A DNA stretch of 6,844 bases, taken from NCBI GenBank assembly GCA_030621075.1, contig JAUXII010000051.1:1-6844 (forward strand). The letters run 5' to 3'. The notes beneath the pieces are model-generated. The model ran no database searches and was not told the origin of the DNA. It saw only the letters and a program-made list of their open reading frames with translations. The translations under genes were made by a program, and so were the position numbers. The DNA comes from Lentimicrobiaceae bacterium. GTDB lineage: Bacteria > Bacteroidota > Bacteroidia > Bacteroidales > JAGONC01. The stretch's first letter is position 1; each line of letters begins with the position of its first letter. Positions 1 through 6,222 of the stretch are shown here, one piece after another.

Positions 1-205
1 CAAATGCATAAGCTGCACCCGGCAATCCTAAGAGAAGCCACACCGACTCGCCTGAAGCCCTTTCAGATAAAGCAACTACCCAGGGGTTCAGCCCACGGCC
101 GGCTAAAAAGAAATCCTGATGGGTTTTATTTTTTCGATAAGTAAGAAACCCCACTACAAGGACAATAATTAAATATACAAGAAAGCCAAGCAGCGTGTAG
201 TCCAT
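1..205 (-). CDS. Sodium:solute symporter family protein, N-terminal 68 residues (partial, runs off left edge)
   Basis: This is the start of a sodium:solute symporter (SSS family, the group of the proline carrier PutP), an inner-membrane carrier that couples solute uptake to Na+ entry. I translated it by hand because it is cut by the window edge. Residues 4-22 form a hydrophobic first membrane helix, then comes a short polar loop (YRKNKTHQDFF), and then the family signature LAGRGLNPWVVALS leading into helix 2 with WLLLGLPGAAYA. This aligns without gaps to my recollection of E. coli PutP (LGGRSLGPFVTALS, then WLLMGLPGA). The Na+-site aspartate of PutP, Asp55, is Gly52 here, followed by Glu53; the next serine (Ser54, PutP Ser57) is kept. 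The ATG at 205-203 lies 20 nt after the murB stop on the same strand, so the two are probably co-transcribed. The spacer has no clear Shine-Dalgarno sequence. The family is confident; the substrate (proline or another solute) cannot be told. Confidence 0.85.
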   Translation of the reverse strand, partial: MDYTLLGFLVYLIIVLVVGFLTYRKNKTHQDFFLAGRGLNPWVVALSERASGESVWLLLGLPGAAYAF

Positions 206-225
206 TTTCTAATACATTAATGTTA

Positions 226-1242
226 TTATACTATATTCACCTCCATCTCGAGCGCTATACCAAATGTATTAAATACCGATTCATTAATTTCCTTAGCAAC
301 AGCCAGAATCTCTTTCCCGGTTGCATGCCCATAATTCACCAACACAAGAGCCTGTTGATCATACACACCAACATCCCCTCTGCGAAACCCTTTCCATCCA
401 CAAAACTCTATCATCCAGCCGGCTGCCAGCTTATGGCTTCCATCACCCTGTTCAAAAGAGATAATTCCAGGAAAGCGCCCTTTAAGATTCTCATACATGG
501 CCTGACTAACCAGCGGGTTCTTAAAAAAACTCCCGGCATTTCCGAGCACTTCCGTACCAGGCAGTTTTCGGTTCCTAATGTTAATAACGGCCTCCCTGAC
601 AGCTTCTAAGCAAGGATCCTTAATAGCCATATCTGCCAGCTCTTTTTCAATTGATCCATAACTGGTATTAAAAACCGGGAGCAGGGATAGTCTCAACGTA
701 ACCGACAAAATCAAATAGTGGCTTTTCAGTTCTTTCTTAAAAATACTGGTTCTGTATCCAAAATTACATTCCTTATATGTGAATGTTCTTCGTTCGCCAG
801 TTTCTAACGCAATGGCTTCCAATTCAACAAACAGATCTTTAAGCTCAACCCCGTAAGCGCCAATATTTTGAATGGGAGCAGCGCCAACACTGCCAGGTAT
901 CAACGATAAATTTTCAATACCCCCATAACCATTTTCAACACAGAACCGAACAAGGTCATCCCAAATTTCACCACCATAAGCTTTGACATAAACAAAGTTT
1001 TTCTCTTGTTCAATAACTTCTATCCCTTTTATATTGATCTTGATAATGGTCCCCTGAAAATCGTGGACAAACAAAATATTACTACCACCTCCAATAACAA
1101 GATAGGGCTTATGGCCGGGTTTGGCAAAGGACAAAAATGTTTGAAAGTCATCTTTATGCAATAATTCAACAAAATAGCTTGATTTGACATCGAGACCAAA
1201 TGTATTGAATTCCTTGAGTGAATAATCCTCAAATATTTTCAT
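226..1242 (-). CDS. murB: UDP-N-acetylenolpyruvoylglucosamine reductase (UDP-N-acetylmuramate dehydrogenase), type I
   Basis: MurB is a cytoplasmic FAD enzyme that uses NADPH to reduce UDP-GlcNAc-enolpyruvate to UDP-MurNAc, the second committed step of peptidoglycan precursor synthesis. The length of 338 residues is close to E. coli MurB (342). Visible motifs are the FAD-binding loop VIGGGSNILF (49-58), the segment LSLIPGSVGAAPIQNIGAYG (112-131), GYRTSIFK (162-169) with the active-site Arg164, LGNAGSFFKNP (233-243) with the proton-donor Ser238, and the C-terminal ALEMEV with the catalytic Glu332. The YGSIEKEL segment (195-202) matches the extra loop with a substrate-binding Tyr found in E. 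coli-like type I enzymes. I chose the ATG at 1242-1240 (MKIFEDYSL) over the TTG one codon upstream, since neither has a clear ribosome binding site and ATG is the default. It is divergent from the glycosyltransferase pair and upstream of the symporter. Nothing essential is missing. Confidence 0.97.
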   Translation of the reverse strand: MKIFEDYSLKEFNTFGLDVKSSYFVELLHKDDFQTFLSFAKPGHKPYLVIGGGSNILFVHDFQGTIIKINIKGIEVIEQEKNFVYVKAYGGEIWDDLVRFCVENGYGGIENLSLIPGSVGAAPIQNIGAYGVELKDLFVELEAIALETGERRTFTYKECNFGYRTSIFKKELKSHYLILSVTLRLSLLPVFNTSYGSIEKELADMAIKDPCLEAVREAVINIRNRKLPGTEVLGNAGSFFKNPLVSQAMYENLKGRFPGIISFEQGDGSHKLAAGWMIEFCGWKGFRRGDVGVYDQQALVLVNYGHATGKEILAVAKEINESVFNTFGIALEMEVNIV

Positions 1243-1245
1243 CAA

Positions 1246-1417
1246 AACGCTAATCTAAATTATCTATATATGTTGATAAACTGTTAAAATGGTTACTTTA
1301 ATTAAGTATGAAATGTTTTAACCAACAACAAAAGAAGTTGGATAATTTCACAAAATAAATAAAATTCCTTTAGAATTCATAAGCATTCTGAATTAAGTCG
1401 TAATTTCGTGGGCAGGG
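1246..1417. promoter_or_regulatory. Divergent intergenic region between murB and the glycosyltransferase genes
   Basis: This AT-rich 172-base gap separates two outward-facing genes, so it should contain the promoter for murB (leftward) and for the glycosyltransferase pair (rightward). Candidates are weak. Leftward, TAATTTAG at 1262-1255 differs by one base from the Bacteroidota -7 consensus TAnnTTTG, but no good -33 TTTG sits at the usual distance. Rightward, TTGGAT (1338-1343) and TAAAAT (1360-1365), spaced 16 nt, resemble a poor -35/-10 pair. I find no exact TAnnTTTG on either strand. The position makes regulatory content likely; the individual boxes are guesses. Confidence 0.4.
1369..1392. 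repeat. Inverted repeat in the leader of the first glycosyltransferase gene
   Basis: TTTAGAAT (1369-1376) and ATTCTGAA (1385-1392) are inverted copies with one G:T pair, separated by the 8-nt loop TCATAAGC. The repeat ends 25 bases before the ATG at 1418. It could be a leader hairpin or a protein-binding site. In such AT-rich DNA it may also be chance. Confidence 0.3.
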
Positions 1418-2551
1418 ATGAAAAAAAAACATGACTTAAAACGGGCCATTATTTCAGTCACCAACGATCTGGTTACAGACCGGCGTATTGACAAAACTTC
1501 GCTGGCATTGATAAAAACAGGCTTTTCAGTTGTGATGGTTGGAAGAAGGAAAAGAGATAGTTTGCCTTTAGAAAAACGGGGATATTACACGAAAAGAATG
1601 TTTCTTTTTTTTGAAAAAGGACCTCTATTCTATGTGGAATATACTATTCGGCTCTTTTTTTACCTTCTTTTTCACAAAGCCGATTTGTTAATTTCAAATG
1701 ATCTGGATACGCTGTTGCCAAATTACTTAATTAGCCGGTTTAAAAAAACGCCCCTCGTTTATGATACCCATGAGTACTTTACAGGTGTTCCTGAACTTGT
1801 TAGCCGGCCTTTTGTTCGTCGTTTCTGGAAGCGAATTGAAAAATGGATATTTCCAAAACTCGATAACATCATCACAGTAAATAACTCCATCGCGAAGCTG
1901 TATAACGAAGAGTATAATGTGAATATCAATGTTGTCAGAAATATACCTCCCAAGCCTGTCCTACCTGAAAACCTTAGCAGAAAAAAACTCGGACTCCCTG
2001 AAAAGAAACATATTATTTTATTACAGGGAGCTGGAATTAATGTTCAACGCGGTGCAGAAGAAGCTATTGAGGCAATGCAATACATTGACAATGCGGTTTT
2101 CCTTATCATCGGAGGTGGAGATGTAATAGATATCTTGCATCACTTAGTAGAAAAACTTAACCTTAAAGAGAAAGTTCTTTTCTTACCAAAGCAACCTTTC
2201 GACCGTTTGATTCATTATACTAAGTGTGCAGACATTGGTGTTACTATTGATAAAGATACAAACATTAATTACCGTTACAGTCTGCCCAACAAACTGTTTG
2301 ATTATATCAATGCCGGTATCCCGGTACTTGCATCATCGTTGGTTGAGATAAAGCATATTATTGAAAAATATGACATAGGCATTTTAATTGAGAGCCATGA
2401 TCCTGAACACATAGCCATGAAGATCAAGTACATGCTGGAAAACAAGAAAAGGAGAGCCCAATGGAAAAAGAACCTAAAAATAGCTTCATTGGAGCTTGAC
2501 TGGAACAGAGAAGAAAAAGTACTGTTGGAGATTTTTTCAAAATATGCCTGA
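1418..2551 (+). CDS. Glycosyltransferase, GT-B fold, GT4-like
   Basis: A 377-residue protein with the two-lobe layout of GT-B glycosyltransferases, which move a sugar from a nucleotide-sugar donor to a growing surface glycan at the cytoplasmic face of the membrane. The N-lobe opens with the strand RAIISVTNDLVTDRRI (9-24), has a hydrophobic amphipathic stretch near 68-86 that may touch the membrane, and holds LVYDTHEYFTGVPEL (113-127). The linker near 172-182 is VVRNIPPKPVL. The C-lobe contains LLQGAG (201-206), FLIIGGGDVIDIL (228-240) and the donor-site region YRYSLPNKLFDYINAGIPVLAS (285-306). The E-x7-E signature common in GT4 enzymes is not obvious; SLPNKLFDYINAG takes its place. The ATG at 1418 follows GGGCAGGG at very short spacing. 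The gene overlaps the next glycosyltransferase by 8 nt. Sugar, linkage and acceptor are unknown. Confidence 0.88.
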   Translation: MKKKHDLKRAIISVTNDLVTDRRIDKTSLALIKTGFSVVMVGRRKRDSLPLEKRGYYTKRMFLFFEKGPLFYVEYTIRLFFYLLFHKADLLISNDLDTLLPNYLISRFKKTPLVYDTHEYFTGVPELVSRPFVRRFWKRIEKWIFPKLDNIITVNNSIAKLYNEEYNVNINVVRNIPPKPVLPENLSRKKLGLPEKKHIILLQGAGINVQRGAEEAIEAMQYIDNAVFLIIGGGDVIDILHHLVEKLNLKEKVLFLPKQPFDRLIHYTKCADIGVTIDKDTNINYRYSLPNKLFDYINAGIPVLASSLVEIKHIIEKYDIGILIESHDPEHIAMKIKYMLENKKRRAQWKKNLKIASLELDWNREEKVLLEIFSKYA

Positions 2552-3668
2552 TAAACATTTGCATATTATATCATTCAATGTCCCCTACCCTCCCAACTAT
2601 GGTGGCGTTATAGATGTTTTCTATAAGTTAAAAGCCCTACACCGTGAAGGTATAAAAATTCATCTTCATTGTTTTAAATATGACAGAGCTACATCGGAAA
2701 AATTATTAAAATACTGTATAACAGTAAATTACTACGACCGAAAAACAGGTTTCCTGTCTGCAGTTAGTACCAAACCCTATATCGTTTCCAGTCGCCGGTC
2801 AGAAGAACTAATTACGAATCTGCTAAACGACAACCACCCTATTCTTTTTGAAGGATTACATTCGTGTTATTATATTGATGACAAAAGACTACAAAGCCGA
2901 AAAAAGATTTACAGGGAAAGTAACATTGAGCATCTATATTATTACAGCTTGTTCAAGGTTGAAAAAAAAATTACGTCAAAATTGTATTTTTTGTTCGCAA
3001 GTTTCAAACTGAAGCTTTATGAAAAGATACTCAGGCATGCTTCACTTATGTTGGTTGTTTCACAAAAAGACACCGAATATCTTCAAAGTCGCTTTCCGGC
3101 AGGTGATATCCGTTTTCTGCCCAGTTTTCATGCTAACACTGAGGTTTCATCCATAAATGGCACTGGTAATTATGCTTTATACCATGGTAATTTAACTGTA
3201 GCTGAGAATGACAAGGCTGCACGCTATCTTATAGAGGAAGTGTTCAACGATATTGATACAAAATTGATCATAGCAGGATTAAGCCCGCAGGAACACCTGA
3301 AACGTTTAGCCGGGAACTATCCGAATGTAAAGATTATCGTTACTCCTACTGACGAAGAGATGTTCAATCTGATTAAAAATGCTCATGTAAACATCCTCGT
3401 CACTTTCCAGGCTACCGGCCTTAAGCTAAAACTATTAAATACCTTGTATAACGGACGCTTCACACTGGTAAACACACACATGCTTAATGGCACACGACTT
3501 AACGATCTTTGTGTGATTGCAGATGACAAAAAGGAGTTAAAAAAAGCATTGAATGATTTATCAAAGAGAAAATTCACCAAAGAGAATATTAAGCTCAGGA
3601 AAGAGACACTGAACAGATTCTATTCCAACGAAACCAATGCAAAAAAGCTAATAGAATATGTATTCTGA
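2544..3668 (+). CDS. Glycosyltransferase, GT-B-like, translationally coupled to the upstream gene
   Basis: A 374-residue probable glycosyltransferase of a type I recall as common in Bacteroidota. The N-terminus HIISFNVPYPPNYGGVIDVF (7-26) is the typical first strand and glycine-rich loop of the acceptor lobe. SNIEHLYYYSL (126-136) follows, preceding a long basic, aromatic helical stretch (137-165) that may lie on the membrane. The C-lobe has ALYHGNL (211-217), LIIAGLSP (241-248) and FQATGLKLKLLNTLYNGRF (288-306), where a nucleotide-sugar site is expected. As in its neighbour, no canonical E-x7-E is seen. I chose the ATG at 2544, inside the last codons of the upstream gene (ATGCCTGA overlap), over the in-frame ATG at 2496, because homology-like sequence begins at MPDKHLHIISF and TTGGAG lies 13 nt upstream. 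It probably acts in the same glycan pathway as the upstream enzyme. Its 3' end overlaps the convergent ftsE gene by 21 bp. Confidence 0.85.
   Translation: MPDKHLHIISFNVPYPPNYGGVIDVFYKLKALHREGIKIHLHCFKYDRATSEKLLKYCITVNYYDRKTGFLSAVSTKPYIVSSRRSEELITNLLNDNHPILFEGLHSCYYIDDKRLQSRKKIYRESNIEHLYYYSLFKVEKKITSKLYFLFASFKLKLYEKILRHASLMLVVSQKDTEYLQSRFPAGDIRFLPSFHANTEVSSINGTGNYALYHGNLTVAENDKAARYLIEEVFNDIDTKLIIAGLSPQEHLKRLAGNYPNVKIIVTPTDEEMFNLIKNAHVNILVTFQATGLKLKLLNTLYNGRFTLVNTHMLNGTRLNDLCVIADDKKELKKALNDLSKRKFTKENIKLRKETLNRFYSNETNAKKLIEYVF
3641..3666 (-). terminator. Weak candidate terminator for the rnf-ftsE transcript
   Basis: Read leftward, the inverted repeat AGAATACATATTCT (3666-3653) is followed after six bases by a run of six T (3646-3641) just past the ftsE stop codon. 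The stem has only five or six pairs, one of them G-C, so it would be unstable, and the gap to the T run is long. The position is right for a terminator; the strength is poor. Confidence 0.2.
3648..3668. other. Convergent 3' overlap of the second glycosyltransferase gene and ftsE
   Basis: The two genes run toward each other and share 21 bp, stop codon to stop codon (TAG of ftsE at 3650-3648, TGA of the glycosyltransferase at 3666-3668). The core AGAATATGTATTCT (3653-3666) is an inverted repeat around the central TG. Read on the plus strand it encodes Glu-Tyr-Val-Phe and stop; on the minus strand Glu-Tyr-Ile-Phe-Tyr and stop. There is no room for separate terminators, so the transcripts must overlap in antisense. 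Confidence 0.9.
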
Positions 3669-4334
3669 AGCATTTAGCTTTCCATCTTCACATTTTATGG
3701 TCCTTGCCGGGAATTTCCGAAAAAGTGAATAGTTATGAGTAGCCATCAATATGGCAGTGCCTACTTTACTTATTTTGAAAAGCAGGTCCATTATTCCCTC
3801 CGATGTTTCCGGGTCAAGATTACCTGTCGGTTCGTCGGCCAGAATAATTTCAGGATTGTTTATTAACGCTCTGGCAATTGCTACGCGTTGCTGTTCTCCT
3901 CCTGAAAGCTCGAATGGCATTTTAAAACCCTTTGTGCCCAGTCCAACCAAATCAAGTACTTCCATAATGCGAGACTGCATTATATTCTTATCTTTCCATC
4001 CGGTAGCCGTCATAACAAATAACAGGTTATCGCTCACCGACCGGTCTGTTAATAGCTGAAAATCCTGAAACACAATGCCAAGTTTTCTTCTCAAAAAAGG
4101 AATTTCTTTCTGTTTAATTTTTGTGAGATCATATCCAGCAACAACGGCCTCCCCTTCCACAACTGGAAGTTCGGCATATAGGGTTTTAAGCAAACTGCTC
4201 TTTCCGGTACCGGTTTTACCTACGAGATATACAAACTGCCCTTCTTCAATGGCCAGGTTAACATCAGAAAGAATCAAAATATTCTTCTGATAAATAAAAA
4301 GGTTGGTTAATGCTATTACGACGTTATCAGACAT
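3648..4334 (-). CDS. ftsE: Cell-division ABC transporter ATP-binding protein FtsE
   Basis: FtsE is the cytoplasmic ATPase that pairs with the membrane protein FtsX; in well-studied bacteria FtsEX activates septal peptidoglycan hydrolases rather than moving a substrate. The 228 residues form a complete ABC domain: Walker A GKTGTGKS (39-46), Q-loop Gln90 in [11 protein letters not shown], signature LSGGEQQR (143-150), Walker B IILADEP with catalytic Glu168, D-loop NLDP (172-175) and H-loop His200. [20 protein letters not shown] and [20 protein letters not shown] are closely FtsE-like, which separates it from LolD or MacB ATPases. The ATG at 4334 has a purine-rich AAGAGAG six bases upstream. It starts 19 nt after rnfA ends, on the same strand, so it is likely the last gene of the rnf transcript. 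No ftsX lies in the window; I recall ftsE and ftsX being separate in many Bacteroidota. The C-terminus (SEYIFY) overlaps the convergent gene. Confidence 0.93.
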   Translation of the reverse strand: MSDNVVIALTNLFIYQKNILILSDVNLAIEEGQFVYLVGKTGTGKSSLLKTLYAELPVVEGEAVVAGYDLTKIKQKEIPFLRRKLGIVFQDFQLLTDRSVSDNLLFVMTATGWKDKNIMQSRIMEVLDLVGLGTKGFKMPFELSGGEQQRVAIARALINNPEIILADEPTGNLDPETSEGIMDLLFKISKVGTAILMATHNYSLFRKFPARTIKCEDGKLNASEYIFY

Positions 4335-4353
4335 TGTTTACTCTCTTAATTGT

Positions 4354-4935
4354 TTAATTCAGTGATACCAGATTAGCAAAGCCCATAAATGCCAGCGCCA
4401 GAATACCTGCCGAAACCAATGCAATCGGAATACCCTTCATCCCTTTGGGCACATCCATCAAATCAAGATGCTCACGAATGCCGGCAAAAATTACCAGCGC
4501 CAGACCAAAGCCAATTGCATTAGAAATTGCAAAAACAACACCGCCGAGGAGATTAAAGTCATAAGAAATAGTCTGCATGGCTACACCAAGCACAGCGCAA
4601 TTCGTTGTAATCAACGGCAGGAAAACGCCTAATGCCTGAAATAAGGCAGGGCTCACTTTTTTCAGGATGATCTCTACCATTTGTACGAGAGCCGCAATAA
4701 CAAGGATAAACGCAATGGTTTGCAAAAAACCAATACCAAGCGGATCAAGTAGATAATGTTGTATCAAGTAGGTTACGATGGTTGCTAATGTCATAACAAA
4801 TAAAACAGCGCCACTCATACCAACAGCTGTAGATATCTTTTTTGAAACACCGAGAAACGGGCAAACACCTAAAAATTGTGACAGAACAATATTGTAAACG
4901 AAAACCGCGAAGATGACTATTACCAAATATTCCAT
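4354..4935 (-). CDS. rnfA: Rnf electron-transport complex subunit A
   Basis: RnfA is an integral membrane subunit of the Rnf complex, which passes electrons from reduced ferredoxin to NAD+ while pumping Na+ or H+. The 193 residues form about six hydrophobic helices. Cys25 (LGVCPFLGV) and Cys113 (ITTNCAVLG) occupy the positions that, with two cysteines of RnfE, hold the membrane-embedded [2Fe-2S] cluster seen in Rnf and Nqr structures. RnfA and RnfE are related and insert in opposite orientations. I chose the ATG at 4935-4933 (MEYLVIVIF), the usual RnfA start; an in-frame TTG two codons upstream is only an alternative. A 46-nt gap separates it from rnfE, with no clear Shine-Dalgarno sequence before the ATG. 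ftsE follows 19 nt downstream. It resembles NqrE of the Na+-NQR, but the neighbouring single-transmembrane RnfG and the D-G-E-A order support Rnf. Confidence 0.95.
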   Translation of the reverse strand: MEYLVIVIFAVFVYNIVLSQFLGVCPFLGVSKKISTAVGMSGAVLFVMTLATIVTYLIQHYLLDPLGIGFLQTIAFILVIAALVQMVEIILKKVSPALFQALGVFLPLITTNCAVLGVAMQTISYDFNLLGGVVFAISNAIGFGLALVIFAGIREHLDLMDVPKGMKGIPIALVSAGILALAFMGFANLVSLN

Positions 4936-4981
4936 GATCAATAATTATTATAAATGTAATGAAATGGACAATTTCTCTCTT

Positions 4982-5566
4982 TTAAGTTGTTTTTCTTATT
5001 TTATTAATAAATGCTATCAGGAAGCCAAGTGTAATAAAAGCCCCGGGAGAGAGAATAAAAACAAGAATGCCATCACCGGTTATAAAGCGGTAACCAAAAA
5101 ATGACCCATTACCGAGAATTTCTCTAACAGCCCCCAACAATGTAAGTGCAAAAGCAAATCCAAGCCCCATACCCAATCCATCATTAATGGATGATAAAAC
5201 CGTATTCCTCGATGCAAAAGCTTCTGCCCTGCCCAAAACAATGCAGTTCACTACAATAAGTGGAATAAAAATACCGAGTTGCTCATGCAATGCCGGAGCA
5301 AACCCGGCCATAAACAAATCAACGATAGTCACAAATGAAGCGATGATCACAATAAATGTTGGAATCCTGACCTTATCGGGTATTACGTTTTTAACCAGTG
5401 AAATTACCAGGTTCGACATCACCAAAACGAAGGCAGTTGCCAACCCCATACCAAGTCCGTTGATTGCAGATGTGGTAACACCCAATGTTGGGCACATACC
5501 CAGCAGAAGAACAAATACCGGATTCTCCTTTAAAAAGCCTTTGGTGAAATTTGCTACTTGATTCAT
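4982..5566 (-). CDS. rnfE: Rnf electron-transport complex subunit E
   Basis: RnfE is the second cluster-holding membrane subunit of Rnf. It is 194 residues long with a short cytoplasmic N-terminus (MNQVANFTKGFLKENP) and about six membrane helices. LLLGMCPTLGV with Cys25 and LIVVNCIVLGRAEAFAS with Cys108 are the paired motifs that complete the [2Fe-2S] site with RnfA. VNCIVLGRAEAFA and the later DGLGMGLGF are typical of the RnfE/NqrD family. The ATG at 5566-5564 shares one base with the rnfG stop codon (TAATG) and is preceded by a strong GGAGGGGGAC ribosome binding site encoded in the rnfG tail, so translation is probably coupled to rnfG. The protein looks complete, with a basic C-terminus (NKIRKTT). 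Confidence 0.95.
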   Translation of the reverse strand: MNQVANFTKGFLKENPVFVLLLGMCPTLGVTTSAINGLGMGLATAFVLVMSNLVISLVKNVIPDKVRIPTFIVIIASFVTIVDLFMAGFAPALHEQLGIFIPLIVVNCIVLGRAEAFASRNTVLSSINDGLGMGLGFAFALTLLGAVREILGNGSFFGYRFITGDGILVFILSPGAFITLGFLIAFINKIRKTT

Positions 5567-6138
5567 TATTGTCCCCCTCCTTCTTTTTCAAATGTTTGAT
5601 ATGCCCGGTTAACTGCATCACAGAAAGCCCTTGAACTGATTGTTGCAGCAGTAATGGCATCCACATCGCCTCCGTCTTTTTTCACTTTAACTATAAAATT
5701 AGCCGGATTCTTTCCGTAGAACTGCTCTTTAAAAGCATCGGAAGTGATCTTGGTACCAAGACCAGGGGTCTCCTTCTGTGTCAATACAGCAACTTTATTG
5801 ATGGTTCCATCAGGCAAAAATCCAACCATTACTTCTATTAATCCACTATATCCTTTTAAAGTATAAGAATGAATGGCAACGCCAATAAACTCTTCGCCCT
5901 GGCGAGCATAATTCAAATTGAGAGATTTCTCGCCTTCTGCCGGTATAACATCTTTCATTGTCAGGCTATCAAAATCGGGTAACACCTCTTTGATAGCCTT
6001 TTCCTTTTTCTCTTTCTTCACCCTGGCAATTGGCTCAAGTGTAATATTATAAACACCTGCAAGGGCCAGTGAACTCACAGCTGTTACCACCAACAGGGTT
6101 ACGAACATATTCAGGAATGTTGACTCTTTTTTTGCCAT
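5566..6138 (-). CDS. rnfG: Rnf electron-transport complex subunit G, covalent FMN protein
   Basis: RnfG is a single-span membrane protein whose soluble FMN-binding domain relays electrons within Rnf. The 190 residues start with MAKKESTFLN and one hydrophobic helix (10-30, FVTLLVVTAVSSLALAGVYN), followed by a charged lysine-rich linker (41-50). The FMN-binding domain shows ETPGLGTKI (123-131) and DAITAATISSRAF (160-172). The last fits the ApbE flavinylation motif Dxx(s/t)gAT, with Asp160 and Thr166 as the expected FMN attachment point; Ala164 stands where Gly is more usual. The C-terminal EGGGQ is encoded by the purine-rich stretch that forms the rnfE ribosome binding site. rnfD ends 84 nt upstream. 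The flavin transferase ApbE needed for maturation is not in the window. Confidence 0.94.
   Translation of the reverse strand: MAKKESTFLNMFVTLLVVTAVSSLALAGVYNITLEPIARVKKEKKEKAIKEVLPDFDSLTMKDVIPAEGEKSLNLNYARQGEEFIGVAIHSYTLKGYSGLIEVMVGFLPDGTINKVAVLTQKETPGLGTKITSDAFKEQFYGKNPANFIVKVKKDGGDVDAITAATISSRAFCDAVNRAYQTFEKEGGGQ
5571..5580 (-). promoter_or_regulatory. Strong ribosome binding site for rnfE
   Basis: Read leftward, GGAGGGGGAC lies four bases before the rnfE ATG core region, inside the last codons of rnfG (Glu-Gly-Gly-Gly-Gln). It is the clearest Shine-Dalgarno-like sequence in the window, where most starts have weak ones. Together with the TAATG stop/start overlap it points to coupled translation of RnfG and RnfE. 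Confidence 0.6.
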
Positions 6139-6222
6139 TTACTTTTTATTACCTGTTATTATTATACTCAAATTGCTATTTGATAAAAAATACATCATTG
6201 GAATTCAAAAAAAAATCTATAT
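6139..6222 (-). other. rnfD-rnfG intergenic spacer, AT-rich
   Basis: This 84-base gap is the longest inside the rnf gene run. It is very AT-rich and, read leftward, has a run of nine T (6215-6207) shortly after the rnfD stop codon. No GC-containing stem precedes the T run, so it is not a convincing terminator. I find no TAnnTTTG promoter box. It may only be a spacer, or could hold an internal promoter or an RNA processing site. Confidence 0.4.

Noticed and set aside
214..223. ACATTAATGT palindrome between murB and the symporter gene
   Set aside because: Ten AT-rich bases in a 20-base intra-operon gap; no second copy or known site supports a binding function.
220..609. 129-codon plus-strand open frame opposite murB
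   Set aside because: It is antisense to a clear murB, has low-complexity composition and no recognisable domain; the same holds for the other open frames antisense to the rnf, ftsE and glycosyltransferase genes.
1243..1245. TTG one codon upstream of the murB ATG as a start
   Set aside because: It adds one residue, has no ribosome binding site of its own, and an ATG follows directly.
2496..2543. 16-residue N-terminal extension of the second glycosyltransferase
   Set aside because: It lies wholly inside the upstream gene, its sequence (MTGTEKKKYCWRFFQN) is unlike the family, and a better ATG with an upstream TTGGAG occurs at 2544.
4936..4941. TTG two codons upstream of the rnfA ATG as a start
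   Set aside because: RnfA proteins normally begin at MEY-like sequence; with the ATG start the cysteines fall at 25 and 113 as expected.
4940..4949. AATAATTATT palindrome just upstream of rnfA
   Set aside because: It is made only of A and T in an AT-rich spacer, so it is expected by chance.
6207..6215. Run of nine T (leftward) after rnfD as an intrinsic terminator
   Set aside because: No GC-containing hairpin precedes it, and rnfG must be made with rnfD; a simple AT-rich spacer is more likely.
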